A DNA stretch of 64,000 bases from positions 248,001 through 312,000 of the forward strand of contig CAVOSJ010000003.1 in the NCBI GenBank assembly GCA_963698885.1, read 5' to 3'. Position numbers and translations under genes: made by a program. The DNA is from JBARKJ01 sp963698885. Lineage in GTDB: Bacteria; Nitrospirota; JACRHJ01. Of the stretch, positions 47,576-54,842 are shown piece after piece (within the stretch, counting starts at the first letter, position 1; the number at the start of each line of letters is the position of its first letter). The notes beneath the pieces were generated by a model. It was not told where the DNA came from. It made no database searches and saw only the letters and a list, made by a program, of their open reading frames with translations.

Positions 47576-47726
47576 ATGAAGAAGTTTTTTATTGTGATCA
47601 TAGTAAGCTTAGTAATTGGTTTTATCCTATAAAATCTATTTTGCTGAGGTCACTATTTCTATTTTCCTTCCTATATGGGCGGCGAACCAGGATAACAACA
47701 TGACAAGTATCCTCGCCCCTCCTTAG
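47576..47726 (+). CDS. Small hydrophobic protein (about 49 residues, apparent frameshift)
   Basis: An ATG at 47576 with AAAAGAGG upstream opens MKKFFIVIIVSLVIGFI. The frame stops after 18 codons, but dropping one C near 47626 continues as YKIYFAEVTISIFLPIWAAN to a stop at 47726. The N-terminus looks like a signal or membrane segment. I do not recognise the family. It lies about 90 bases before the DUF4034-like gene in the AT-rich block and may belong with it. Confidence 0.35.
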
Positions 47727-47815
47727 AATTGATGTCCGTAAATCTGTTGACTACGCATACTATTTATGAGCAAATATGACCGCGATTCTCCTTTCCTTGA
47801 AATTTGGGGGCAATT

Positions 47816-49105
47816 ATGAAACTCGTTATTCCTTTCGTTTTATTTTTATTCTTATTCTGTGCTCCTGTTTATGCATTAGATGGTTTTACTCTTCCTGGGC
47901 CAGTATTGATCAAATTAACAAATGGTAATGAAATAAAAGCAGAATCCTGCACTCAGCAAGATGATATAACTTTCTATTCATTGCCCGGAAAGAAAAAGAT
48001 TTATAAACTTAGTAATGACCGAATTGAATCTATTGCAAATTATGATGATTCTGATTCTGGCATATCATCTCAGCCTGTATCAGAGACGGATCAGCACGCG
48101 GCAGAGGTGCAGGAGCCGGTTCTCCGCAGCACTACTTTAGGAAAAGATGCCACTCAAATCGCCGATGCGGTTGCCGTTCGGGCTTTGCATCAACAGGTCA
48201 GAAATTTATTTTACAATGAGCAATTCGATAAACTTGAAAACATGGCCAAGGAATTTAGGGACAAAAAGAGCCGTTTCCCTGAAGGTCTTTATAAACTTCA
48301 TTATTTTTATCTTGCATTAGATAAGCCGGAATCGGAAACCGAACAGAACTATCGGGATTTTTTTCGTATTTTAAATAAATGGGCAACAAAATACCCAAAT
48401 TCCATTACTCAGCGTGTCGCGGAAGCAAGCGCATGGTTTAATTATGGATGGCTCGCCAGAGGCACTGGTTGGGCAAGCACAGTTACCAGCGAGGGCTGGC
48501 GAATAATGAATTTACGGCTACAGAAATCATATGATATCTTGACCCAACCAAATATCTCTCAAGCCGGTGATTGCCCTGAAAGGTTCGCACTATTATTGGC
48601 CCTGGGCCGGGGGTTAGGATGGGATCGAGGCAAATTCGATATGATTTTTAGAAGCGCCATTTCTTTTGATCCGAGTTATTATTCCTTTTATTTCCAAAGG
48701 GCTGAATATCTTATGCCAAGGTGGGAGGGTGCACCGGGAGAATGGCAGAAATTCGCGGAAGATGCGACGACGATGACGCCAAAATCAGAGGGCATGGCGA
48801 TATATACCCGCATACTGCAAAGCCGTTTTTGCGTTGAATGGAAAACGTTCGATTATCCCGGCATTTCCTGGGAAAAAATGAAACAGGGCTTTTTGGACAT
48901 GGAAAAAGAATATCCAGATTCCCGGTGGAATCTGAATCAGTTCGCATTATTCGCGATTAGAGCCCATGATTATGAAACAGCCTACAATTTATTTAAAATG
49001 ATAGGAAAAAACCCCATTTTAGAAATTTGGGGAACAGAAGAAAGTTATGCTTATTATTGTGGCTCGACTACAGCCCGTTATTATAATTTACACTCCGCCA
49101 GGTAA
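47816..49105 (+). CDS. DUF4034-like secreted protein
   Basis: The protein of about 429 residues has a signal peptide (VIPFVLFLFLFCAPVYA). After a variable N-terminal stretch comes a helical region resembling DUF4034 (LHQQVRNLFYNEQFDKLENM, FPEGLYKLHYFYLAL, AEASAWFNYGWLARGTGW, FQRAEYLMPRWEGAPGEW). The family function is unknown; the helices look TPR-like and the product is probably periplasmic. The ATG at 47816 has GGGGGC upstream. The gene is intact and AT-rich like the aldo/keto reductase, unlike its GC-rich surroundings, which supports transfer. A short mobile repeat starts 24 bases after its stop. Confidence 0.65.
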   Translation: MKLVIPFVLFLFLFCAPVYALDGFTLPGPVLIKLTNGNEIKAESCTQQDDITFYSLPGKKKIYKLSNDRIESIANYDDSDSGISSQPVSETDQHAAEVQEPVLRSTTLGKDATQIADAVAVRALHQQVRNLFYNEQFDKLENMAKEFRDKKSRFPEGLYKLHYFYLALDKPESETEQNYRDFFRILNKWATKYPNSITQRVAEASAWFNYGWLARGTGWASTVTSEGWRIMNLRLQKSYDILTQPNISQAGDCPERFALLLALGRGLGWDRGKFDMIFRSAISFDPSYYSFYFQRAEYLMPRWEGAPGEWQKFAEDATTMTPKSEGMAIYTRILQSRFCVEWKTFDYPGISWEKMKQGFLDMEKEYPDSRWNLNQFALFAIRAHDYETAYNLFKMIGKNPILEIWGTEESYAYYCGSTTARYYNLHSAR

Positions 49106-49128
49106 AGCCTAAATAATATTGGCGAGAG

Positions 49129-49219
49129 TGTTGATCGGCGTGCAATTTTGACCCACCATCGGCATCCAATTTTGACCCAGGTGTAATTTAAATTATTTTA
49201 TCAATAACAGAATGTTATG
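49129..49219. mobile_element. IS21-end-like element, copy 2 (left part only)
   Basis: The left end TGTTGATCGGCGTGCAATTTT and the following block match the other copies up to GAATGTTATG, where the sequence is cut by dispersed repeat B. The right end is not found next to it. Confidence 0.65.
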
Positions 49220-49310
49220 TGTAGCGGCGCGAGATAACTTTCACGAAACGGTGAGATAACTCGCTCTCTCAATAAATTTCACCACGTGAAATCCGATTGC
49301 GCCGGGCCGC
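49220..49310. repeat. Dispersed repeat B, copy 2
   Basis: It begins TGTAGCGGCGCGAG, has two GAGATAACT blocks about 24 bases apart, the hairpin ATTTCAC-CAC-GTGAAAT and the tail CCGATTGCGCC. It interrupts copy 2 of the IS21-end-like element and overlaps the end of a small minus-strand ORF. Confidence 0.7.
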
Positions 49311-49482
49311 CTCTAAGTATCGAACTTAATACTTTGGCTACCAGCTCCTCTATTAAATCTGCAGCCATCCGCCGATAATCATTCTTCAAGGATTCGGTCA
49401 ACTCACCGTCCTTGCAATGACATTCCATTTGTGCGTGTCCGCGAAGCATGGCAAGAAGAAGTTTTATAGTTTTCTTTTCCAT
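49279..49482 (-). CDS. Small hypothetical helical protein
   Basis: From an ATG at 49482 the ORF gives 67 residues (MEKKTIKLLLAMLRGHAQ, then ELTESLKNDYRRMAADLIEE). It is mostly helical, with no family that I recognise. The last residues are encoded by dispersed repeat B. The start is weak, with AAAAAGG touching the ATG. Its position between repeat B and an IS21-end-like element parallels that of the cysteine-rich ORF at 51080. Confidence 0.3.
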   Translation of the reverse strand: MEKKTIKLLLAMLRGHAQMECHCKDGELTESLKNDYRRMAADLIEELVAKVLSSILRGGPAQSDFTW

Positions 49483-49495
49483 CCTTTTTATCTCA

Positions 49496-49656
49496 TGTTG
49501 ATCGGTGTGCAATTTTGACCCACCATCGGCATCCTGTTTGACCCAGGGGCAATTTGAATTATCATATTAATAACCCAAGTTATGACCTCGGAAGGTGGGT
49601 TAATATTGGACGCCGATGACCCCACAAAGTGGGTCATTATTGCATGCCGATCAACA
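49496..49656. mobile_element. IS21-end-like element (MITE-like), copy 3
   Basis: The 161-bp element runs from TGTTGATCGGTGTGCA to TGCATGCCGATCAACA, so the last 16 bases are the inverted form of the first with one change. Two repeat blocks are present at each end, and there is no ORF. Confidence 0.75.
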
Positions 49657-49882
49657 CTTACGGAGTTTCGTGAGTCTTTTTTTTGACCGCTGTTTTGACA
49701 AAATCTCATCCCGAATGTAATCTAATAATCATTAGTTGTAATTTCTACTATCTCAGTCCAAAGACCAATTCAGCCTAAGCCTCACCAAGATATCTTTTCA
49801 ATCCAAAGTCCTTTTTCAGTCCACAGCTCAACGATGCCGTTTTTTTATACTGCCACGTTAATTTCTCAAAGGAGGAAAGGCG

Positions 49883-50776
49883 ATGGTCAAGCGCATCCTG
49901 GGGGGAATAAGCATACCTCTCGTGTTATTCGTTATCCTGTTCAGCCAGATAGGGGTGCAGCAGGCGCGGGCGGCAGGTTTTACAAATACCGGAAGCCTCG
50001 CCACTGCCCACGAAGGTCATACCGCGACTCTGCTCCCCAGCGGCAAGGTCCTGGTGGTGGGTGGATATGAAGCTAGCGGAATCTTGGCCTCGGCCGAGCT
50101 GTACGACCCGGCCTCAAATACATGGTCATCCGCCGGAAGCCTCGCCACTGCCCACGAAGGTCATACCGCGACCCTGCTCCCCAGCGGCAAGGTCCTGGTG
50201 GCAGGAGGAGTGAATAAGAGCGGTTATGTGGCCTCAGCCGAGCTGTACGACCCGGCCTCAAATACATGGTCATCCGCCGGAAGCCTCGCCACTGTCCGCG
50301 AAGTTCATACCGCGACCCTGCTCCCCAGCGGCAAGGTCCTGGTGGCGGCCGGATATGGAAAGAGCGGATATTTGACCTCGGCCGAGCTGTACGACCCGGC
50401 CTCAAATACATGGTCATCCGCCAGAAGCCTCGCCACTGCCCGTTATTCACATACCGCGACTCTGCTCCCCAGCGGCAAGGTCCTGGTGGCAGCCGGATAT
50501 GGAACTAGCGGTGATTTGACCTCGGCCGAGCTGTACGACCCGGCCTCAAATACATGGTCATCCGCCAGAAGCCTAGCCACTGCTCGTTATTCACATACCG
50601 CGACTCTGCTCCCCAGCGGCAAGGTCCTGGTGGCAGGCGGATATGGCACTAGAGGTTGGGTGACCTCGGCCGAGCTGTACGACCCGGGCACCAATACCTG
50701 GTCATCCGCCGGAGGCCTCGCCGATGGCCGTTATTTACATACAGCGATGCTGCTTCCGGATGGCAGGTCCTGGTAG
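49883..50776 (+). CDS. Secreted kelch-repeat protein (3' end truncated or frameshifted)
   Basis: A signal peptide (ISIPLVLFVILFSQIGVQQA) is followed by five complete and one partial kelch-type repeats of 48 residues. Each contains HTATLLPSGKVLVAGGY, SAELYDPASNTWSSA and a variable SLATAR segment. The units are nearly identical at the DNA level (144 bases each), so they were recently amplified. The sixth unit stops early after LLPDGRSW; one missing A in GGCAAGG would continue only nine more codons. Kelch units usually form a beta propeller, so six would nearly close one. The ATG has AAAGGAGG upstream. It sits between mobile repeats, which probably cut off its end. Confidence 0.8.
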   Translation: MVKRILGGISIPLVLFVILFSQIGVQQARAAGFTNTGSLATAHEGHTATLLPSGKVLVVGGYEASGILASAELYDPASNTWSSAGSLATAHEGHTATLLPSGKVLVAGGVNKSGYVASAELYDPASNTWSSAGSLATVREVHTATLLPSGKVLVAAGYGKSGYLTSAELYDPASNTWSSARSLATARYSHTATLLPSGKVLVAAGYGTSGDLTSAELYDPASNTWSSARSLATARYSHTATLLPSGKVLVAGGYGTRGWVTSAELYDPGTNTWSSAGGLADGRYLHTAMLLPDGRSW

Positions 50777-50823
50777 CGGGGGTAGTAAAATGAAGGATGG
50801 ATTCGCAATTTGTCAGCAATCAT

Positions 50824-50982
50824 GGGGCGGAAACGCCCCCCTTGTTCAAGCCACCTCACGCGCATCGTACAGCGTGTATTTTTGCGTGGTATAGATGTCG
50901 CTCTGCCCCATGAGTTGCCGAGCTTCTTGTACACCTCGGCGGGAGCGATGTAATCGTGATCTCCGAGCCAGACAACGGCTAA
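50824..50982 (-). pseudogene. Remnant of an unrecognised gene and a GC hairpin
   Basis: On the minus strand from 50982 a fragment reads AVVWLGDHDYIAPAEVYKKL and, after a one-base shift, MGQSDIYTTQKYTLYDAREV with a stop at 50846. The 5' part is missing, cut by dispersed repeat B. A stem GGGGCG/CGCCCC at 50824-50839 follows. I do not recognise the family. Confidence 0.35.
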
Positions 50983-51073
50983 GTTAGCGGCACGAGACAA
51001 CTTTCCCGAAAAAGCGAGATAAATCCCTCTCGCGCCAAATTTCACCTCGTGAAATCCGATTGCGCCGCCCGCC
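50983..51073. repeat. Dispersed repeat B, copy 3
   Basis: It begins GTTAGCGGCACGAGACAACTTT-like, has a GCGAGATAAATC block, the hairpin ATTTCAC-CTC-GTGAAAT and the tail CCGATTGCGCC. It is more diverged than the other two copies. Confidence 0.65.
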
Positions 51074-51079
51074 TATTTT

Positions 51080-51256
51080 TTACTTTTTCATCGCATGAAT
51101 GGGATTCTGGCAAGTTTGCCCTTTTTCATGGACCCAATGGCATGGCGGCTTATAATTGCATGCTTGCCAGCAATCGCATTTTTCACCCACAGAACCACAA
51201 ATAGTGCATTTCATCTTGCCCGTGCTTTGTTCAAACAAATATTCGATAGGGTTCAT
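51080..51256 (-). CDS. Small cysteine/histidine-rich protein
   Basis: The ATG at 51256 has AGAGGAG five bases upstream. The 58-residue product contains MKCTICG, KCDCWQAC, PPCHWVHEKGQTC and a final histidine, which could bind one or two zinc ions. I do not recognise the family. It is flanked by dispersed repeat B on its 3' side and an IS21-end-like element on its 5' side. Confidence 0.45.
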   Translation of the reverse strand: MNPIEYLFEQSTGKMKCTICGSVGEKCDCWQACNYKPPCHWVHEKGQTCQNPIHAMKK

Positions 51257-51278
51257 CTCACTCCTCTTGGCAATAAAT

Positions 51279-51439
51279 TGTTGATCGGCGTTCAATTTTG
51301 ACCCACTATCGGCATCCTGTTTGACCCGGGCTTAATTAAATTTATCATTTTCATAACAGCAAGTTATGGCCCCAGAGGGTGGGTCAATATTGGACGCCGA
51401 TTACCCGCAAAGTGGGTCATTATTGCATGCCGATAAACA
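51279..51439. mobile_element. IS21-end-like element (MITE-like), copy 4
   Basis: The 161-bp element runs from TGTTGATCGGCGTTCA to TGCATGCCGATAAACA. Its right end abuts the duplicated pilW fragment with no base between them. Confidence 0.75.
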
Positions 51440-51724
51440 AGCGGGAACGGGGCCAACACGAAGCAGGTAATAACCTGGTCAGCCGTTACCAAGAACACCG
51501 ACGGCTCGACCATCAACGACCTCACCGGCTATTACGTTTACGTGCAGGAACCCAGTCAGGCGCCCGCACTGATAGCGTCGGTAAGTTCAGCGACGCTGAC
51601 TTACAGCATTTCTAACGGGAAAAACAACAACAGCCCGTACCCTGCCGGCTCCAAGGTCATTATAACAGCGGTGGACAGCGCGGGGATCCAGAGCGCGAAC
51701 TCCACGGCTTTAGCATTCAATTAA
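51440..51724 (+). pseudogene. Truncated pilW 3' fragment (copy 2)
   Basis: The fragment encodes SAVTKNTDGSTINDL, YYVYVQEPSQAPALI and SISNGKNNNSPYPAGSK up to a stop at 51724, the same as the end of the giant PilW gene at 44551-44835 with a few changes. It has no start or prepilin part; the 5' side is cut exactly at the end of a mobile element. It is a relic of the duplication. Confidence 0.85.
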
Positions 51725-51737
51725 GAGGATGGTCAAG

Positions 51738-52937
51738 ATGCCAAAAAATAAAGGGTGCTTAAGGGACGATAAAGGCATGGCTCTCATTACCGTGCTACTT
51801 ATCCTTGTCCCTTTGACGACATTGGGTATGTATTCGATCTGGACGTCGAATTCCGAGACTTCGCTAGGCGGAAACGAGAGGCTGAATAAGATGGCCTATT
51901 ACGTCGCCGAGGCTGGGCTTAACGAGGCCATGTCAAAGTTCAGCCAGATTTCGGGCATGCCATATTATATTTCGGGCACCGAGGTAGCTACTCTCAAAGC
52001 CAACCCTTCCAAAAGCTGGAAATATAAAGGGCTGATAAGCGCGACAAATGGTTTTGGCAGCTACAGCACGTACATCTATCCCACCTGGACAAACACCTGG
52101 AACGGCCCCTATCACAACTATACAACAGGCGTGGGGTACGGGCCTCCAAGCCTTGTGCTGTACAATAATAAATACTATTATCCGGCTCCCGGATGCCCAA
52201 TCGACGGCGGCCCGAATGGGCAGGTAGGTTCCCCTGTTTATCACGTGATATCCGTAGGGAAGATAAAGAACCCGAGCGGAAGCATAATAAGCAGCGCCAG
52301 GTTAAGCGCGGACATAACCTCGAACACCATAAACGTCGATGTACCCGGAGGGATATATTCAGGGACGGATATTGATTTTAAAGGTACCCCCTATGTCGCC
52401 GCCCCAGGGGATGTAGGCGTAGTATCCGGAGACGGCCAGGACCTGTCGGGAGACGCGGGCTACACAAACGGAAGCTTAGCTAATAAGTATGAAAATATGT
52501 CTTCTTTCCTGGGTATGAGCTTACCTCAGGCTAAGAGCCTTGCCACAGAAACGGCTTGCGGGGGTTCCCTGCCGCCTTACCTTGGGTCATACCCGAACGA
52601 CCCTCAGATTATTTTTGTCGATAACGCCTGCAAATACTGTGGCGGCTCTCCCGGTGGAGTAACACTCACAGGCAATGTAACCGGCAGCGGAATCCTTATA
52701 ATTACCGGCGATCTCGACATACACGGTACCATCACCTTCAACGGGCTGGTTTATGTTTTAGGCTCTTTAACGGTAACGGGCACCGCAACCATAAACGGCG
52801 CCATTATGGTTAAAGGGTCATCTACTACAGAGCTGAAGGGCACCTGCAACATTAACCTTAACAGAGCAATCCTGCAGAAAGTTTCAAGAGCAGGGTTCGC
52901 TAACAAGATGATAGTCTGGAAAGACGAACGGCAGTAA
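51738..52937 (+). CDS. PilX-like minor pilin, copy 2
   Basis: The protein of about 399 residues is a paralog of the one at 44849. The N-terminal helix and adjoining segment are almost the same (GMALITVLLILVPLTTLGMY, GGNERLNKMAYYVAEAGLNE). The middle differs strongly, and the end is similar again (RAGFANKMIVWKDERQ). One change, a proline for leucine inside the membrane helix, may weaken function. It has no complete pilin genes in front of it, only the pilW remnant, so its promoter is unclear. Confidence 0.83.
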   Translation: MPKNKGCLRDDKGMALITVLLILVPLTTLGMYSIWTSNSETSLGGNERLNKMAYYVAEAGLNEAMSKFSQISGMPYYISGTEVATLKANPSKSWKYKGLISATNGFGSYSTYIYPTWTNTWNGPYHNYTTGVGYGPPSLVLYNNKYYYPAPGCPIDGGPNGQVGSPVYHVISVGKIKNPSGSIISSARLSADITSNTINVDVPGGIYSGTDIDFKGTPYVAAPGDVGVVSGDGQDLSGDAGYTNGSLANKYENMSSFLGMSLPQAKSLATETACGGSLPPYLGSYPNDPQIIFVDNACKYCGGSPGGVTLTGNVTGSGILIITGDLDIHGTITFNGLVYVLGSLTVTGTATINGAIMVKGSSTTELKGTCNINLNRAILQKVSRAGFANKMIVWKDERQ

Positions 52938-52994
52938 GCTTAAACCCGGCCCCTCTTTCATAACGCCCCCCTGCCCCCCCATGCCCTTTTCCCC

Positions 52995-53023
52995 TTGATA
53001 GCTCCGCGTCCCTATGGTAGATT
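52995..53023 (+). promoter_or_regulatory. Probable promoter of the CBS-domain gene
   Basis: TTGATA (52995-53000) and TAGATT (53018-53023) are 17 bases apart, 29 bases upstream of the start codon. The -35 lies inside the duplicated tail. Confidence 0.5.
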
Positions 53024-53051
53024 AATTCAATCAAACCTGACGGAGACAAAA

Positions 53052-53504
53052 ATGCTTACTGCAAAGGATATAATGAGCCGCGAGGTGATAACGGTCGGGC
53101 CGCGGACGACTGTCGAGGAGCTGGCGAGGCTTTTAATGGAGCACCATATTTCAGGCGCGCCGGTCGTTGACGAGACGGGCGGGCTGGTCGGCATCGTGAC
53201 GGAGCACGACCTGATAAACCGTGAGAAGCGCCTGCACATACCGACGGTCGTACAGATATTCGACGCCTTCATCTACCTGGAAAGCTCAAAGAAATTCGAA
53301 GAAGATTTAAAAAAGATGGTGGCGGTGAGGGTGGGGGATATCTGCAATCCCGATGTCGTAACCATCGAGGAGGACACCACCCTGACCGATATCGCCACCA
53401 TAATGACCGAAAAGGATGTCCACCTCCTGCCCGTATTGAGCGGAGGAAAACTGGTCGGCATAGTCGGGGAGGAGGACGTCCTGAAGGCCTTCTCCAGGGA
53501 CTGA
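53052..53504 (+). CDS. CBS-domain pair protein
   Basis: The 150-residue protein starts at ATG 53052 after CGGAGAC. It contains two CBS motifs (AKDIMSREVITVGPRTTVEE, LVGIVTEHDL; VGDICNPDVVTIEEDTTL, LVGIVGEEDVL). CBS pairs bind adenosine nucleotides and act as small energy sensors, alone or with a partner. Its gene is followed by tsaE four bases after its stop. Confidence 0.9.
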   Translation: MLTAKDIMSREVITVGPRTTVEELARLLMEHHISGAPVVDETGGLVGIVTEHDLINREKRLHIPTVVQIFDAFIYLESSKKFEEDLKKMVAVRVGDICNPDVVTIEEDTTLTDIATIMTEKDVHLLPVLSGGKLVGIVGEEDVLKAFSRD

Positions 53505-53508
53505 CAAA

Positions 53509-53991
53509 GTGCCCCTGACCTGCTCTTTTGAGAGCTGTTCGGCCCGTGAGACCTTCGATGCCGGAATGAGACTCGGGCGTCTTCTTGGCCCGGGTGATTT
53601 CATCTGCCTTAAAGGGGAGCTTGGGGCGGGCAAGACGACATTCGTCCAGGGCGCTGTCACGGGCATGGACTCACAGGATATGGCTACCAGCCCAAGCTTC
53701 GCCCTCGTAAACGAATATCACGGAAGGATAACGCTTTACCACATCGACCTCTACCGCTTAAGCGGCCCGGCGGACCTTGAAAGCATCGGGTTTATGGAAT
53801 TTCCGGGTGAGAACGAGGGCGAGGCCGCGGCGATGGTGGAATGGCCGGAGCGCGCGGGAGACGAACTGCCGGACGAGCGTCTGGAGGTTTTTTTTGAACA
53901 TACTGGTGAAGACAGAAGGATGCTCACCATAACCGCTTTTGGCGCAAGATATGAAGAACTGCTGGAGGGCATATGCCCCAGACACCGGTAA
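53509..53991 (+). CDS. tsaE: tRNA threonylcarbamoyladenosine synthesis ATPase TsaE
   Basis: TsaE supports formation of t6A37 in ANN-decoding tRNAs together with TsaB and TsaD. The Walker A is KGELGAGKTTFVQG, and the conserved TSPSFALVNEYHG and LYHIDLYRL blocks follow, with the terminal MVEWPERA. The start is GTG 53509. The product has 160 residues, and the gene overlaps nadK by 19 bases. Confidence 0.94.
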   Translation: MPLTCSFESCSARETFDAGMRLGRLLGPGDFICLKGELGAGKTTFVQGAVTGMDSQDMATSPSFALVNEYHGRITLYHIDLYRLSGPADLESIGFMEFPGENEGEAAAMVEWPERAGDELPDERLEVFFEHTGEDRRMLTITAFGARYEELLEGICPRHR

Positions 53992-54842
53992 TCAAGAAAA
54001 TAGGCATTATCTGCAAACACGACAATGCCCCGGCCTGGGAGCTTGCCGGGAAACTTAAAGTCTGGCTGGACGAGCGTTCAATCGAGACTATCCTCGACCG
54101 GGGTACGGCCTCGCACCTGGGGCTTCAGGGCGTACCGAAAGAGGATATCCCGGAGCGGGCGGACGCGATAGTGGTCTTCGGCGGCGACGGGACGCTCCTT
54201 TCCGTTGCGCGGCTCATCGAAGAGAAGGGGACGCCCATCATCGGGGTGAACCTGGGCACGCTGGGGTTCCTCACGAATGTCCCGGTGGAGCAGCTTTACG
54301 CCACCATGGAGATGGTGCTCCTGGGGCAGTACAAGGTCCAGGAGAGGATCCTGCTCGTCGTCTCCATAAAGCGGGAAGGCAAGGTAATTTCCTCCAACCA
54401 CGTTTTAAACGACATGGTGATAAACAAGGGGGCGCTTGCCAGGATAATCGAAATCGACACCTTCATCGACGGCAAATTCCTGACCACTTTCAGGGCGGAC
54501 GGGCTCATCGTCTATACGCCCACCGGCTCCACTGGCTACTCTCTTAGCGCGAACGGCCCAATCGTGCATCCGTCGCTAAGCTGCCTGGGGATAACGCCGA
54601 TCTGCCCGCACACCCTCACGAACCGGCCCCTGATATTACCGGACACGGTAGTCTTCGAAGCCGCTATACGCTCGGAGACGGAGGACGTGTACCTTACGCT
54701 GGACGGGCAGGTGGGGTTCCTCCTGAAGCCTGAGGACGTGGTGGAAGCGAAGGTGGCCTCGAACAAGATATATATCGTAATAAGCCCGATGGAGGACTAC
54801 TACCATATGCTCCGGACGAAGCTGAAATGGGGGGAGAGGTGA
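53973..54842 (+). CDS. nadK: NAD kinase
   Basis: NadK phosphorylates NAD to NADP. Motifs are the GGDGT box (AIVVFGGDGTLLSVAR), GVNLGTLGFLT, the conserved NDMVI segment and YTPTGSTGYSLSANGPIVHP. The length of 289 residues is normal. The ATG at 53973 lies within tsaE, and the stop overlaps the start of the uracil-DNA glycosylase gene (GTGATGG). Confidence 0.96.
   Translation: MPQTPVIKKIGIICKHDNAPAWELAGKLKVWLDERSIETILDRGTASHLGLQGVPKEDIPERADAIVVFGGDGTLLSVARLIEEKGTPIIGVNLGTLGFLTNVPVEQLYATMEMVLLGQYKVQERILLVVSIKREGKVISSNHVLNDMVINKGALARIIEIDTFIDGKFLTTFRADGLIVYTPTGSTGYSLSANGPIVHPSLSCLGITPICPHTLTNRPLILPDTVVFEAAIRSETEDVYLTLDGQVGFLLKPEDVVEAKVASNKIYIVISPMEDYYHMLRTKLKWGER

Larger units (their letters stand above)
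51440..53016 (+). repeat. Segmental duplication, copy 2 (pilW 3' end, pilX, tail)
   Basis: This copy corresponds to 44551-46185. Its tail CCTTGATAGCTCCGCGTCCC leads here without interruption into the CBS-domain gene, whereas in copy 1 it is cut by dispersed repeat B. Copy 2 therefore keeps the original downstream join. Confidence 0.85.

Noticed and set aside
49990..50720. Regular 144-bp repeats considered as a CRISPR or satellite
   Set aside because: The repeats are coding kelch units with no spacer structure, and the period is a multiple of three.
46184..51439. Repeat-bounded small ORFs considered as an integron
   Set aside because: No integron integrase gene and no attC-like sites with the usual core were found; the ends look IS-like.
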